Below are positions 27,431 through 39,744 of a DNA stretch of 64,000 nt, piece by piece (within the stretch, counting starts at the first letter, position 1; every line of letters begins with the position of its first letter). Made by a program: the position numbers and the translations under genes. Location: positions 3,606,001 to 3,670,000 of the forward strand of contig NC_084682.1 of the NCBI RefSeq assembly GCF_028389875.1, given 5' to 3'. The stretch comes from Rhea pennata. Its lineage: Eukaryota; Chordata; Aves; Rheiformes; Rheidae. The notes beneath the pieces were generated by a model. It searched no databases and was not told where the DNA came from. It worked only from the letters and a program-made list of their open reading frames with translations.

Positions 27431-28903
27431 GTGAGCTAAACTACTTGACTGGAACAACATCGCTCGCTTTTTAAAAACGCGTTAGTGTCCGGTTTTGCAG
27501 AAGTAGGCCGTAAACCTCAACTGAAGACTGCTAATGAAATCTTTTTTTTTTTTTTTTTTTAAACAGCATTAGTGGCCTGATCCTGCAGACACGCTGTGTA
27601 ATACCGGTCACACGAGTTAACACCACCTCCCGTTTATTGGCTTTATTCATAGCATACGATTACAGACCATGAATTTTGGCTAGATTGAAGTATGATGTAA
27701 TCTCTGGCCATCAAAAATATAGCAGCAGTAGTAGCAGCAGCAGTTCTGAATGGTAGTAAGAAACTCTCCTTTTCATATATTCTTTAAATTCATGCTCTTC
27801 ACTCCTCCAATGTAATCTGTTTTAAAGGTTAAAGACTTCTACATTTATGCAAATATATTAAGAATTTCTTGCAGTGCAAAATTACATTTTCAAAGCAAAA
27901 AGATTTTACTTTAACTTTTTCTTATTGCTGATGAAACTAACTCTGCATGTGCTGTGGGGTTGGAGAACTTCATTTCAAAGAGGAACCTGAAAAAGTTGTG
28001 ACTTATGAAACAGATTTATTACAAAAATCCCAGTGTTTCAATGATATTATTTGATAGCACTAATACTTAACAAATCCAGCCTCAAAACATTCCCCAAAAT
28101 CATTACTATGATATTGTGCTAGTCCAGAGAAGTAGATTAATGCTATAGGGAGACATGCAGAGAAGTGAAATTGCCTAGAAAGACAATGGAAAGATGTTAG
28201 AAAAAAGAAATAAAACTTTACTCTGGTTGTATTGCTTTTTGTCATCTTTGTTGTCTGTTTCTTTTCTGACCTAGACCATATGGTTGAGGCTCTTCCAGTG
28301 CTTCTTACAAAATGAACTAACCTGGTTCTGCTTACTTACCCAGACAGGATAATCTCTTGATAATCTCATAATGGCCCTCAATTTTGAATATGCACGGGCT
28401 TTTGATGAGACTTGTCTGAACAAATACTTGCCAGTTTACAGATGCATGTAAAAACATTCTTTGCTTCTTTCCCATCATTGTTTTTTCTTATTTAGCCTGC
28501 TGCTGTTACTATGTTTATGAAATTATGCAGCGCATCTAAGATCCATTCTGTACAAGCTAGTGTTGATCTCCTATTCAAGAGCTTTTGCTGTTCTGATCTG
28601 AGTTGAAGCAACCTCAGATTTTGCTAAGGCAGCCAGGTTCACTGCAAGTTAGAAAATCTGCATGTGAAAGAAATGAAGTCATTTAATGAAGTACACAGAA
28701 AGGTGCCCTGTGAAGACAGGGCACAACCAAGCATGCCAGCTTTCAGAACTAAGAGGGCCAGTATCTATCAGGAGGAGAACCTATACTTTGCTTCCTGCTG
28801 GCAATCACAATAGTCTGCTGTATTTTTATATTCTTTGTCCTGAATTAGTTACACTCTTCCTTACATTGTGACTTTTTATCTCCCACTCTAGGAGAAAAAG
28901 TAG
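27132..28903 (+). other. Predicted spliced upstream ORF in the RNFT1 leader (24 codons)
   Basis: The ATG at 27,132 has G at -3 and G at +4. Its frame runs 21 codons to the exon-1 donor, joins exon 2 in phase and stops at the TAG at 28,901 after Glu-Lys-Lys. It ends 30 nt before the main RNFT1 start. It depends on exon 1 using the GTACCT donor at 27,195 and on transcription starting upstream of 27,132. Confidence 0.45.
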
Positions 28904-28933
28904 TAAGAATCTGGACCAGAAAAGAATCCCACC

Positions 28934-29309
28934 ATGCAACCAAATTGCAGTCATCTCCACAATATCCAAGGGAACAGTGATGAGTCTTTGTCTTCTCAGA
29001 ATGTCCATGCAGCAAGATTGCCAGGAGAAAGCTCGTGCCATCATAGTGGAGATGTTCGCATACAGTTAAACTCTGCTGTGGGAGAAGCTAGAGAAAATGC
29101 AAGTTCCCAGCATTCGAGGCCAGGCTCCCGAAGTCACTCACATGGACATGCCCACAGCGAAGCAGTGGGGCTTGACGATTCCACTCCAGACTCGGAAGAA
29201 CACAGTGGCAGCTCCCTCTCAGAGCTCAGATACCTCCTGCAGTGGCTGCACAAAAGTCTGCCGTATATCTTGATTTTGTGTGTGAAATTGATCATGCAGC
29301 ACATAATTG
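28934..29309 (+). CDS. RNFT1: RNFT1 coding exon 1 (gene exon 2)
   Basis: Encodes residues 1-125 and the first base of Gly126: the polar N-terminus and the start of the first membrane segment. The exon itself begins at 28,892 (CTCTAG acceptor). The ATG has a CACC context, and the donor is G|GTAGAG. Confidence 0.93.
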
Positions 29310-32300
29310 GTAGAGTATAACAGAATATGGTCTGGGGGAACAGACCCTCCCCAAACGTAAAAACATGCTAATAATGACGCCTGAAGTAAAACTTAATTTA
29401 TTTTTAGCTTTATTTTTGCTTGCTTTGTTTATCAGCAAAAATATATTTCTTCTGGTTTCTTTTGCCGGCATACATACAATATGCTTAATTATTTTGATTT
29501 AGTAATCTGAGCTATTAACATTTTGTTACAATTATTGCAAAGATATATTAGAAGTGGCTTTTTTTAAAAAAACTCAGTTCAGTATAACTTCTTATTTTCA
29601 TGTATATAACTGACCCTTTTTTCCTAATAGGCATTTCTCTTGGAATTGGGCTGCTAACAACTTTTATGTACGCAAACAAAAGCATAGTAAATCAGGTTTT
29701 TCTAAGAGTAAGTATCACTCTTTGCAACAAAGTTCTTTATTTTAACCAAGACCTCTATGCATCAATTTTTGAAAGAGGTATGAATGGAGATAATATTATT
29801 TGGTAAATAAATAAAAAAAAAAAATCATGTCATAGGTTTCAAGACAGACTTGCAGTTTTCATGCAAGTCTTAATGCTTCTGTGCACCAGTGTAGAGCTTC
29901 TCAGATAAGCAAAATTTGCAAAATGCAAAGGCTTTTTTTTTTTCTCTGAATACTGAAATCACTTCAGCTGATAAGAGCTTTTTTCAGTTTACAGAAGAAC
30001 GTCTTAACCGTATTTCTAGAATCAAACAGTCAGCAATTTCATCTATCTTCTGAAAGAAGATCTGTTTTTCAGAGTGGGGTGGTATTTGGTTGCGTCTTTT
30101 AGGGAACACTTTGATATACATAGAAATTGTCTTGTTGAAAAGATTAAAATTATTGTTTTATCTTTCCAGTGAGGACTTTTATTTAGGCTAAAATTAATGC
30201 AAATAGTAGTAATTACTCATATGTAGCAGTAACTCTGTTCAGGTGCAGCAGACTTGGTGCTTAGGTATATATTAAAGGCATTTATACTGAGATAAAAACT
30301 ATAATATCTCTTAACAATTATCTTCCAGGAACGGTGCTCCAAGTTGCAGTGTGTTTGGTTACTAGTATACTTATCTGGATCATCTCTCCTCTTGTATTAT
30401 ACCTTTCATTCTCAGTCACTGTATTACAGGCAAGTAAAGGAAAATCAATGTCATAAATTACTCAGTTAAACATTAACCAAGAACATTTAATCAGAATTGC
30501 AGCTATTTAGCAACAACCAAGAAGAAAGTGGTGTTGCTTTTTCATTTGTTGTTTTAGTCTCCATTTCTCTTCTGCCAAACTGTCCTGTAAAAACACTATG
30601 TCGGAATATGCAAGATCAGATGCCATACTCAGCTCTGTGGCACTATTTTGACATGTGGGATGTAGCTGAGTTTGCTTCCTAGCTTTGACCCTAACACCTT
30701 GTCTTCAGAATACTGAATATGCAGAATATGCAGCATTCTGGGACTCTACAGGATTTATGTCTCCTTTTTTTTCTTTTTCTTACTGTTCTGTAGCAACAAT
30801 CAGTCAACAGCAGTATTTCTAAGTGGGAAATAAAGCATATCTCTAGAGGATGGGGGTTGTGATGAAGACACAAGAAAGTAGGTTCAAAAAGAGGTCAGAG
30901 ATCAAAAACAGTCAATTTATGACAGAGACCATTTTATTAGCAAAATATTTTTCCTCTGTGTAAATCAAGTTTCCTTTTTTAATTAAACTTGCTGTGATAG
31001 TCTCTGGTTATGCTCTCTTCTAAAGAGGCTGATCTGGTAACTTCCGATACTTCTTTTTATAGCTTAATCTTTTTAAATCCTACTGTGGATTTCATGAACT
31101 TCTGGGAGGTACTTTGGATTGTGGGAATCACAGACTTTATTCTGAAATTTCTCGTCATGGGCTTCAAATGCTTTATTCTCTTGGTGCCTTCTTTCATGAT
31201 GTCTTTTAAATCCAAGGTAAGAAAACGGTCTATATTTTTGCTTCTTTATGAAGATATCTTTTGCAGTAAAATTAGCAAAGTATTGAGGACGTTTCACCCA
31301 GAAGAAGTTTTCTTAATTAAAGGTCTGTATATAATGCAGCACTACTGCTGTGGGCAAGAAAACCCTGTGGAGTTCATGTTCTTCCCTGCTTGGTGCTAAG
31401 GAAGGTTTGCATTCTGATCTGAAACAACTGTTTGTATTATGTTATTGAGTACATGAGTGTATTTCTGTCTGTGTGGGAGGTGAAGAAACCTTTTATTTGC
31501 TGCAATGTAAGAATGTGTATGCCGGCTGCATGGAGCAGCTGATGAACTGTAAATTTTTTGCTTGCTTTATAATAACTGGTATAGGATGATTTTAAGATCT
31601 GTGCATGAAAACATTTGGATTTCACCCTTAGAGGAATAAGTCTGAGTTTTATTTGGTTAATAAACGTGCATAACGTTTATGTCAGATCAGCAAATCTGAT
31701 TCTTAGCTTAATTCCTCAAACCACTAAGTTTAATGGTTTTATAGAAGCCTGTCATGGTTGAAGAGATACTCATTTCTTATCTGTTCCCTGAGGTAAGACA
31801 TGCAAAAAAGTCTAAATTTTATGCCAGGATAGCAAATAGTAGTACCAATAAAAAAGAAGAAGAAGAAGAAGAAAGTGGTAGCATTTAAACAGGGTGCAGG
31901 GTGATTGGGAAAGGTTTTTATCTCTTAAAATGCACCAGGACAAAGCATTTCTCAGGTACAATCACTTTAGCAAAATACTGAGTTATACTCAAACTTTTTT
32001 TTTCCTGCAACTAGCAATACAACATCCAAAACTAATTAGTGAAAATTCCATTATACCAACTGTGAGCTAAACTGTGGCTAAATTAAAGAGGGAATCTGGT
32101 CAGTAGAGGCAAATCATGGTATTACCCAACATACACTGCTGCAAGTGTACTTTATCCAGTGTTGTAAATCTAGTTTTAAAGGAAAATTTAAGGAAACAAT
32201 GTAAGAGCTAAACTAAGTATCTATGATTAATTTTAACACTTAAAAGTTTATGTGCATACATAGTGTGCATATATATACACACACACACACACAATGTACA

Positions 32301-35300
32301 CCCATATACACTACACACACACACACAAAGTGCTCTGTGCAGGACACTTAAGTTTTATTCAGAAATCTTAATTTCTGGATTCAGTTTACCTCTTCAGTTC
32401 AGCTATTCACTCTTCCTTCTCCCCCTGTCCTCAACATTTGATTACCACCTATCCTATAAAGAAATTCTTTAGCTCATGATAATAAGGCTTTTAAAACAGC
32501 CTGAAATAACCTTTAGAGAAAAGTTTATAATTTGGTTTTTAATAAAAGTAAGGGCCTTTTCTTATCCTCAGTTTTTAATCCTGAATGCTGGACACAACTC
32601 TGTCAATGACTAGCTGATCTACATGACTAATTTTGTCTTATTTTACTTTCGTAAGCACTAAAAAAGAAAATAAAATTACATGAAAAAGGAAGATTGATAG
32701 CATTGGTAAGTAGGTAGGCATTCTACAAAGGCCACTCTATTTTAGCCTATTAATTTGATTTTCTTCAATACAGCAGTTATTAGTGCTATTGTTATCTGTG
32801 CTGTTGTGGTGAGACTTATCATCTGGTCATCATTCTTTCAACCTAAACTTGGTATTGCCCTAATTTTTTAGGGGTTTGATTTTACACTGTAGTTACGTAA
32901 ATTTACGTGATTTTAATTTGAATATATTCAATTTTGTCAAGCTCTGATGAGAGAAAGCTACTCAGAAAGAATAAAAAATGCCTCTTTTCTATATATTTAA
33001 AAAATCTGTTATGTTTTAAATCTTGAGAGATTCCTTTGCATGTCTTGCTTAGGGCTACTGGTACATGCTGTTAGAAGAACTCTGCCAGTATTACCGTATG
33101 TTTGTCCCCATACCAGTTTGGTTCCGTTATCTTATTGGCTATGGGGAGCTCGACAGTTCACTAGGATGGACCCTTGGGATATTGCTGGGCTTACTCTACC
33201 TCATCCTAAAAGTATGTAAATTTTATATTTCTATTAAACTATTTTGCAGCAACTGTCACTGGATGGATATAGGCATGTGAACTAATGCATTTCTGAACAT
33301 TCCCCAGTGCCTGAACTTGCAGGTTGAGTCTCTTAAGTTTAACTGATAGAGCCTTCCAAAACTGAAAGGAAAACTGGCTAATGGCACTAAATTCCCCCCC
33401 CCCCACACACACACACACTCCCCTTCCCTGAACCTGTTCTGGGAATGGACTGGGATTTTGTGGAGAAGAACATTGGTACTATAGAACACCTCACATCAAA
33501 TATTGATCAGACTATCATCAGAGATTGATATCAAGAGAAAATTTGCAAAAATAAAGGTGAAATTCTTGGTCAAAAAAATCAACACTGTAAGGAAACTAGA
33601 TTTTCTCTCTGCTAGAATTCCTGTGTGATGCTACGGAAGTTAATCTAAAGAATTCACAATGGCATGTACTTAGCTAAAGAGCTACTCTCGCAAGTGTAAC
33701 CAAACTCAATACAAGTTCTGCTTTAAAGACAAAAAATATTTTAATGCTAAGATGTCTTACAAGTCTAAAGTATACAATAATAATGCAGGTATATGTGACC
33801 TGAATGCTTCATTTCACAACCTGAACAATATTTTTCTTTTAAAGAGCAGCCACATGTTGGGAAAAACTTCAGGCCAAATTCTCCATTTACATAATAATTA
33901 ACTGAAAATAATCAATGTGAACTATAGCTAACTTAACATTCCTACCATCATTGAACTAACAGTGAGACTTTTACTGTGAGAATTTGCACAAAAGCTTGGA
34001 GGCTCTTTAATTTATAGAGAAAAAATGTTATGCATAACTCAATTTTTTCTTTCCCATTTCAGCTTTTGAGCTTTTTTGGACAACTGAGAAACTTTAAACA
34101 AGTGTTACGGATATTTTGTACACGACCAGTAAGTATTGGATTGTTATAACAAAAGGGTAAATCTGCCTTACATAAAAGTGTTTCTTTCTGAATTCATTCA
34201 TATTATATTCCTATATTATTTTGTATTGTTCCAATAATAGACAATTGCATTTTTAAAGTAATCCCTCTTCACTTGTACCTCCATTTCACAGTTTGGATTT
34301 CTTTACGCAATTATGCAGTCACTTAAACAAAAAATCTTTTCTGCATGTCTCTTCAGATGAACTTATATGAAGTAGCATATCCTTTCTGTCCTAATTCCTA
34401 CTTGTTTACTGGAATAAATATTGGTTGGATTTGAGGCAAAGCTTTATGCTAGTACTGCAAATGAAATATAAGTGAGAAACATATCATGGCAAAGTAGCTG
34501 ATGTGAAAGTAACTATTTTGTTAGAATTGCAAGTTTCCAGATAATGATCTTTCTCCACAATAACAGATACTATCATTTAGAATCTGCTATTGATGCAGTA
34601 AAATGTATTGAAGATTTTTGAGCATAGGCTCATTGAACTAAAAGAACAATAAGTATTTAAAATACAATTTTTAAGTGCTTTCTTGATCAAATTCGAAATT
34701 AGCTGTTTTTGCTCAGAGGTCACTGTTAAAATAAGATTGTTCCTCATTTTCCCTACACTGTGAACAGAGGAAAATACTAGCTAGATATTATGGTAGGTGG
34801 GAAAATGAAAGCTTTAGAGATCCTGGCAACTGTTGAAACATTTAGCAACATTCTGACATTGGGGGTTGACTATTTTTTCATTTCATAGCAGCTCTTATTC
34901 TCAACTCCTTTCTAGCCTGATTTCTTTCTGTTTTTTTTTCCCCCAGAAAATAATATCTGCTGCAAAATCTTGTTTTACAGCACTATGGAGTGACAGCTAG
35001 CAAGAGACAGTGTTCTGAATCAGATGATATTTGTTCAATCTGCCAAGCTGAATTTCAGAAGCCTATTCTGCTTATCTGTCAGGTAATATAAAACTTGGAA
35101 TTTCTTTAAAATTTACTGCACTCAGAAGGCTTTTTGTACAACTTAGTACAGTCTTAACTGAAAAAAAGCAGATTTATGGAAAAGTTTATTTAAAAAGTAA
35201 ATCAGATTAGATAGTTTCCATTGAAAAAGCTATGGCTCTTTCACTTTTCTGAACTCCCTCCTAAAACTTCCCATCCACTCACAGACATATTCTGAACATT

Positions 35301-35605
35301 ACTTTTTGCAAACTTAATCTTTTAACAACTCATAAACAAAACAACATAAAGTTAGATTCATGAGAATGTATGTCTTCTGATTATTTTTAGTAATCACGCT
35401 CTACAAATGATATACTTTCTTATAAATGGAAGAACTTAGAAGCTCTAAGTTCTCATTCTTTTCATTACAGCACATATTTTGTGAAGAATGCATCTCTTTA
35501 TGGTTTAATAGAGAGAAAACGTGTCCACTCTGCAGAACTGTTATTTCAGACCATGTTAACAAGTGGAAGGATGGAGCTACTTCTGTGCATCTACAGATTT
35601 TCTAA
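28934..35605 (+). CDS. RNFT1: RNFT1, RING finger and transmembrane domain protein 1 (complete, 8 coding exons)
   Basis: Coding exons are 28934-29309, 29631-29707, 30329-30429, 31063-31216, 33053-33211, 34063-34128, 34981-35082 and 35471-35605, joining to 390 codons (389 aa) with one open frame. The order is: a Ser/His-rich cytosolic N-terminus (His cluster about residues 67-76), several hydrophobic membrane segments (about 109-139, 160-180, 190-236 and 255-300), and a C-terminal C3HC4 RING with C329, C332, C344, H346, C349, C352, C363 and C366. The family is an ER-membrane E3 ubiquitin ligase linked to ER-associated degradation. The translation follows remembered human RNFT1 closely from its internal MQANRS methionine onward. 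The start is fixed by two in-frame stops (28,901-28,906) after the exon-2 acceptor. Intron 4 is GC-AG; the other coding introns are GT-AG. The gene is convergent with RPS6KB1. Confidence 0.96.
29631..29707 (+). CDS. RNFT1: RNFT1 coding exon 2
   Basis: Encodes residues 126-151, finishing the first hydrophobic segment (SLGIGLLTTFMYA). Donor GTAAGT. Confidence 0.95.
30329..30429 (+). CDS. RNFT1: RNFT1 coding exon 3 with GC donor
   Basis: Encodes residues 152-184 and two bases of Ser185, including a membrane segment. The only donor that keeps the conserved YYSLIF junction is CAG|GCAAGT, a GC-AG intron. Confidence 0.92.
31063..31216 (+). CDS. RNFT1: RNFT1 coding exon 4
   Basis: Encodes residues 185-236, a strongly hydrophobic block with FWEVLWIVGITDF. 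Donor GTAAGA. Confidence 0.95.
31854..31874. repeat. (GAA)n repeat in RNFT1 intron
   Basis: Six to seven GAA units inside the intron before coding exon 5. Confidence 0.85.
32270..32328. repeat. (CA)n imperfect repeat in RNFT1 intron
   Basis: Two CA blocks separated by a short unique stretch, within the same 1.8-kb intron. Confidence 0.85.
33053..33211 (+). CDS. RNFT1: RNFT1 coding exon 5
   Basis: Encodes residues 237-289: the conserved loop GYWYMLLEELCQYYR and the last hydrophobic segment (LGILLGLLYLILK). Confidence 0.95.
34063..34128 (+). CDS. RNFT1: RNFT1 coding exon 6
   Basis: Encodes residues 290-311, a basic linker between the membrane region and the RING. Phase 0 at both ends. Confidence 0.94.
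34981..35082 (+). CDS. RNFT1: RNFT1 coding exon 7 (first half of RING)
   Basis: Encodes residues 312-345 with zinc ligands C329, C332 and C344. Phase 0. Confidence 0.96.
35471..35605 (+). CDS. RNFT1: RNFT1 last coding exon (second half of RING)
   Basis: Encodes residues 346-389 with H346, C349, C352, C363 and C366, then the conserved tail VNKWKDGATS and TAA. Confidence 0.96.
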   Translation, partial: HIFCEECISLWFNREKTCPLCRTVISDHVNKWKDGATSVHLQIF

Positions 35606-35933
35606 AGCATGTCATATGACTTCAGTTTTACAGTTTGTTTGTTCCAGTTAAGAGTTTGCAACTTACTGTAGCTATGATTGTAGGTGGCATAAGACAAGAC
35701 TTTTAGGATTTTACACTTCTATGAAATGTTCCAATATTAAAACAGTAAAGAAATGTACACTTTTAAGTGTTAAAAAAAAAAATCATTTTCAGAATGAATG
35801 CACAAAAGCCAGCATTGCTTCTCTCATGATTCTTCCAGGAAACGGTCAAACCCTTGAAAATGCTGCATTACTGCTTGCAGCAGCTTCTTAATTTAGCATT
35901 TTATTTAAAGGTACAAACAGTATTCTAGACTGT

Positions 35934-35939
35934 AATAAA
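35934..35939 (+). terminator. Proximal poly(A) signal AATAAA of RNFT1
   Basis: A canonical hexamer about 330 nt after the stop codon. Confidence 0.5.
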
Positions 35940-36396
35940 ATGTATTTATTCTTTGAATATTACTCAAACTAAAAGGTCATTCAGCAGGCTATATTCAGAC
36001 TATGAGCAATTTTTATAGCTTGGATTACAATGGGAATTAGAGGTACTTGCCACACTTGGTATTAAAGATCATTTAATGCTAGCCCAACAGATCAGAGAAA
36101 TCAACTTCTTTATTCTTGTGTCTACAGCAGCAACTACTTTTCATTGTACCTGGAGATAAGCCACAAGAATAGGACGTTTCCCCTTTGGCTTCCTGTAGAT
36201 TTCTAAAGGATCTTAGGCTTAATACATAAACCAACCACTGATGATAGTTTTTTACATAGCATTTTATAAAGCTTATATTTTTAAAGCAAATCTTAATACT
36301 GTATTTTTTGCTCTAATGGGCAAGCAAATTTTCCTATAGAGGAGAATCTATTTTATACTATATTTGCAATTTGTAGTGTGCATAAAAATCAGAGAG

Positions 36397-36402
36397 AATA
36401 AA
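36397..36402 (+). terminator. Distal poly(A) signal AATAAA of RNFT1
   Basis: A canonical hexamer followed within 30 nt by a TGTTTGTTTGG-type GT-rich element. Confidence 0.6.
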
Positions 36403-36425
36403 TGCATTTAAATCTGTTTGTTTGG

Positions 36426-39400
36426 TGCATGCTGAATAAGCAAATAAGATTCCTTACTGTTTCAATATTAACTTACATGTAAGCCCACAATAATGCCTTA
36501 TTCACTGCTAGACATACTTCTGTTAAACTCTTGTCTTTGGGGTGGGGGGGGGAGACAAAAAAAAAAAAAAAAAAAAAAACTCTGAACATTCATGTATTTG
36601 TAACTTATTTTATACTATTCATAGAGCCAGCTTATGTACAATCTTGCTCCTTTTTTTTTTCCTGCATTGTCTTTTCTCATCTTCCTATTGCAAGACTGAA
36701 AAAAAGCACTCAAACTATTTAGTTACAGCAATGTTAAATTGAGCTGACTAACGTTAACTTGAAATTGTCTTTTCATTTAATACCTTTAGGAAACTTCCAA
36801 ATTAGAGAAAAACAAAGCTATACACTTACTTGATGAATGATGCAGCAACTTGAGAGGCTAGGCAGTGTGACTGGCTATTAAAAACTTGCAGCTGATGCAG
36901 CTAGATGTATACAGCTAACAGGGCATGATGGGAGAGTGCTCTTAAAGTTGCAGCTAGAATTTTAACAGTAGCATGCTTTGGGATTCTGAATGAAAACCTA
37001 ACTAACAAGTTAAATTAACAGGCTAACAAATATCACTTTTCTGTTCAACCAAGGTTTTGCTACAGAATATGCTGTATTTGGTTATTATATTTGTTTGATG
37101 CTTACTGTAGTTTGGAGTAAACATGCCCTAGGGTTGTACTACCTTAATATCTGAATTATTGGGGACAAAGACTCTAGCTTGAAGAAAACAAGCAAAAGCT
37201 TCTAAAACTGTAGTTGGAAACTTCTGGGAGTAGCAGAGGCTGGTTCTCCTGGAAGCCCTTGCCAGCAATGAGGTACTTAGTTTGGAGAATCTACAGCTGA
37301 ATGATATTAAAACACTCCTGAGGGTGACAGGGAAGAATTAGTGCTTGGCCACAGACTGAGCTGTGGTGTAATAGGCTTATGCTTGCTCTTCCAGTATTGG
37401 CAGAACAAACTGCTCTCTGTTTCCTCAGACAGATCTTGTCATGCCTTATTTTGCATATAAAGTTGATACAAGATCAGAACTGTTGGTTATTTAAGTGTCA
37501 TTTGTGCCTGTATTCAAACTGCTTCTGAAGCAAAATTACAAGAACTGAATCCGACAAGGAACAAAAGCAAGTAGTAACCTCAAGGCTGGATCCTGAATCT
37601 TTGATGTGCCCACAGAACATAATCAAACTGAACTTTCCCAGAACTTAATCAGGAAGAGATGATTTATCTGACAAGTATTTTAAAGATTTTTCCCCCTTCC
37701 TTTATGAAGGCCATGTAAACAATGAGTGCCATATTGCATTTGGTCAACAAACAGCCTTTAAACAAATCTTTGTGTGTGTGAATAAAATGTAAGAGTAAGC
37801 CCAATCCTCAGTCTATGGTGAGGGCCAAATACAATGACCAAGAATACTGGAAGTAAATATTGTAACTTACCCTGTTTCTTTTTCTTGAAATGTTAATGCT
37901 AACAGCTTAATCATTCTTAACTCAAATATCCTCTGGGGGAAAACAAACTAAAGTTCATTAGACTTTTGGATAGCATGTTAGAGGAAGTGAATATACTCCC
38001 TAATGCTTGAATATTGATTAACTCCAACAGTAATGGGAGAAGTCAGTAATCAGAAGCCCAATATTCTGACAAATTTTTAAAAATCTTTTAAGGACAATAC
38101 CTAGTTCCATTCTTGGAATATAACTGGGAGGGTGCAGATTTTGAGCTGTACCAGCTGTTTATTACAAACAGGTTGTTCAAAAGTTAACTTAGAAGCAGAG
38201 CCCCACCCAGCTGAGTGTAAGGGAAGAAATTTGAGAAACAAGTATGTTTCCTTACTGTCTGCCTTAACCCCAAGATGAGTGAATAGTAGCCCCATTACTT
38301 ATGCAGCAAGGAATAGTGAAAAGGAAACCTGTCATTCCATCTGGTGAGTGCAAGAGATGTTAAGAGTCTTGGCACTGTGCATTCGCATTTGGGCAAAAGG
38401 CCAACAAAAGCAGCTTTTTGCATGAATGCTGTGTTTGCAAGCAGGAGCCTGCAGGGAGCCTCCGGGAGCTAGCCCCCCCCGCGCCCCCAGAGAGCTACCT
38501 GGCTGGGTCAGGGGTAGGGTCAGGGAACTCTTTGCCTTTCAGTATTTTTCCCTGTTGATGAATTTGCTTCAAGATCCATTGAAAACTACCCAAGCCTAGT
38601 GATAGTATCAAGCACAGTTTCTTTAAGAACTCCCAAAGGACTAGAAGAGATTTTGATCAATCAGTTTAAATATATACTTTATAAATGAAACAATACATAC
38701 TTTATAAACGAAACAAGTCATTCTCACCTTAATTACTGAGAGGAAAAAAGTAACTTACATCCATGAATGACATCCTCTCTGATCCGCTTGCCAGCATCAC
38801 GCTATTAAGATGCAACTCTTCCTCATCAAGCCCCCTCAGTCCAGGGTAGCTGCCCTGCTTTCCACACACACAGACTCACAGACACCCAGCATGTCTGACT
38901 CTGCAGGAGACAGAACAGAGAAGAGGATGTCAGACTGCAGTCAAGAGCCACTCGAAGAGCTGAGGAACCTAGCTGAAGGTACCAGCCCTTGGTAACACAG
39001 GCTGATTAGAACTAGTATCAGTCAGGTTGCAATTTCTATGTGGTTTTTCGCCTCCCTCCCTTTTCCTTCAAAGTTGTCAGTGATTTAGAACCACAGTTAT
39101 ACTCAGAGCTTAACTAGTTTCTACCTCTCTTCCCCCCCCCCCCCCAAAAAAAAATCAGTTTAGCAGATGTTTAAATTTGCATTTAGTTGCTATTCACATT
39201 ACTTCATTCTGCAGTCAAGTATATTTAAATTCCAATAAACTGAAAGGCAAAGGGCATTACCTTTACTTCTACAAAGGCAGCTCAAGTTTGTTTCTTGAAG
39301 ACACCTATTAAGTCAAGGTAATCTAGAAGAGAACAGTCTGTACTGCATACAGTAAATCATCATGAAACTGCAGGAAAAATATTTAAGTAATTTGTCTTGA

Positions 39401-39740
39401 TCTTAAAAACTTCTCCTCTTCCTCAACCCCTTCCTGTAATAAGGAGTAAGGGTTAGTCTCTGTAAACTGGAAAAATGAAATGCCTACTATCCTGCTTTTC
39501 AGCATACTGCTGCAGAGACAGAATTCAAAAAACCCCCAAGCAGCTGCCCCAAAAACCAACTGTAGTCTCCCTCCATGTTTGATGCACTTTTCAATTAATA
39601 CTGAGAGCAATTTGGGAGTTAAAGAACAGACTCCAAGTAAACATCCATCTATATAGTTAGAGTGGACATAAATATTACATGTTCTCCAGCAGCTCAGCTT
39701 TTGGATAGCAAGAAAAAAAAAAGGGATATTCAAGAGAACA
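36426..39740. other. Intergenic region between convergent RNFT1 and RPS6KB1
   Basis: No gene or recognisable element was seen. It contains a poly(A) tract of 24 at 36,557, a short imperfect direct repeat near 38,670-38,710 (two copies of an ACTTTATAAA-GAAACAA unit) and C-rich runs near 38,470 and 39,130. Confidence 0.6.
36557..36580. repeat. Poly(A) tract of 24
   Basis: An uninterrupted homopolymer about 150 nt past the distal RNFT1 poly(A) signal. Confidence 0.85.
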
Positions 39741-39744
39741 ATTG

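Larger units (their letters stand above)
35606..36425 (+). other. RNFT1: RNFT1 3' UTR (approximate end)
   Basis: Non-coding sequence after the stop, with AATAAA hexamers at 35,934 and 36,397. The second is followed by T/GT-rich DNA, which suits a cleavage site near 36,420. The end is inferred. Confidence 0.6.

Noticed and set aside
31010-31399. 129-codon + strand frame
   Set aside because: It is an RNFT1 coding exon (31,063-31,216) extended into flanking introns.
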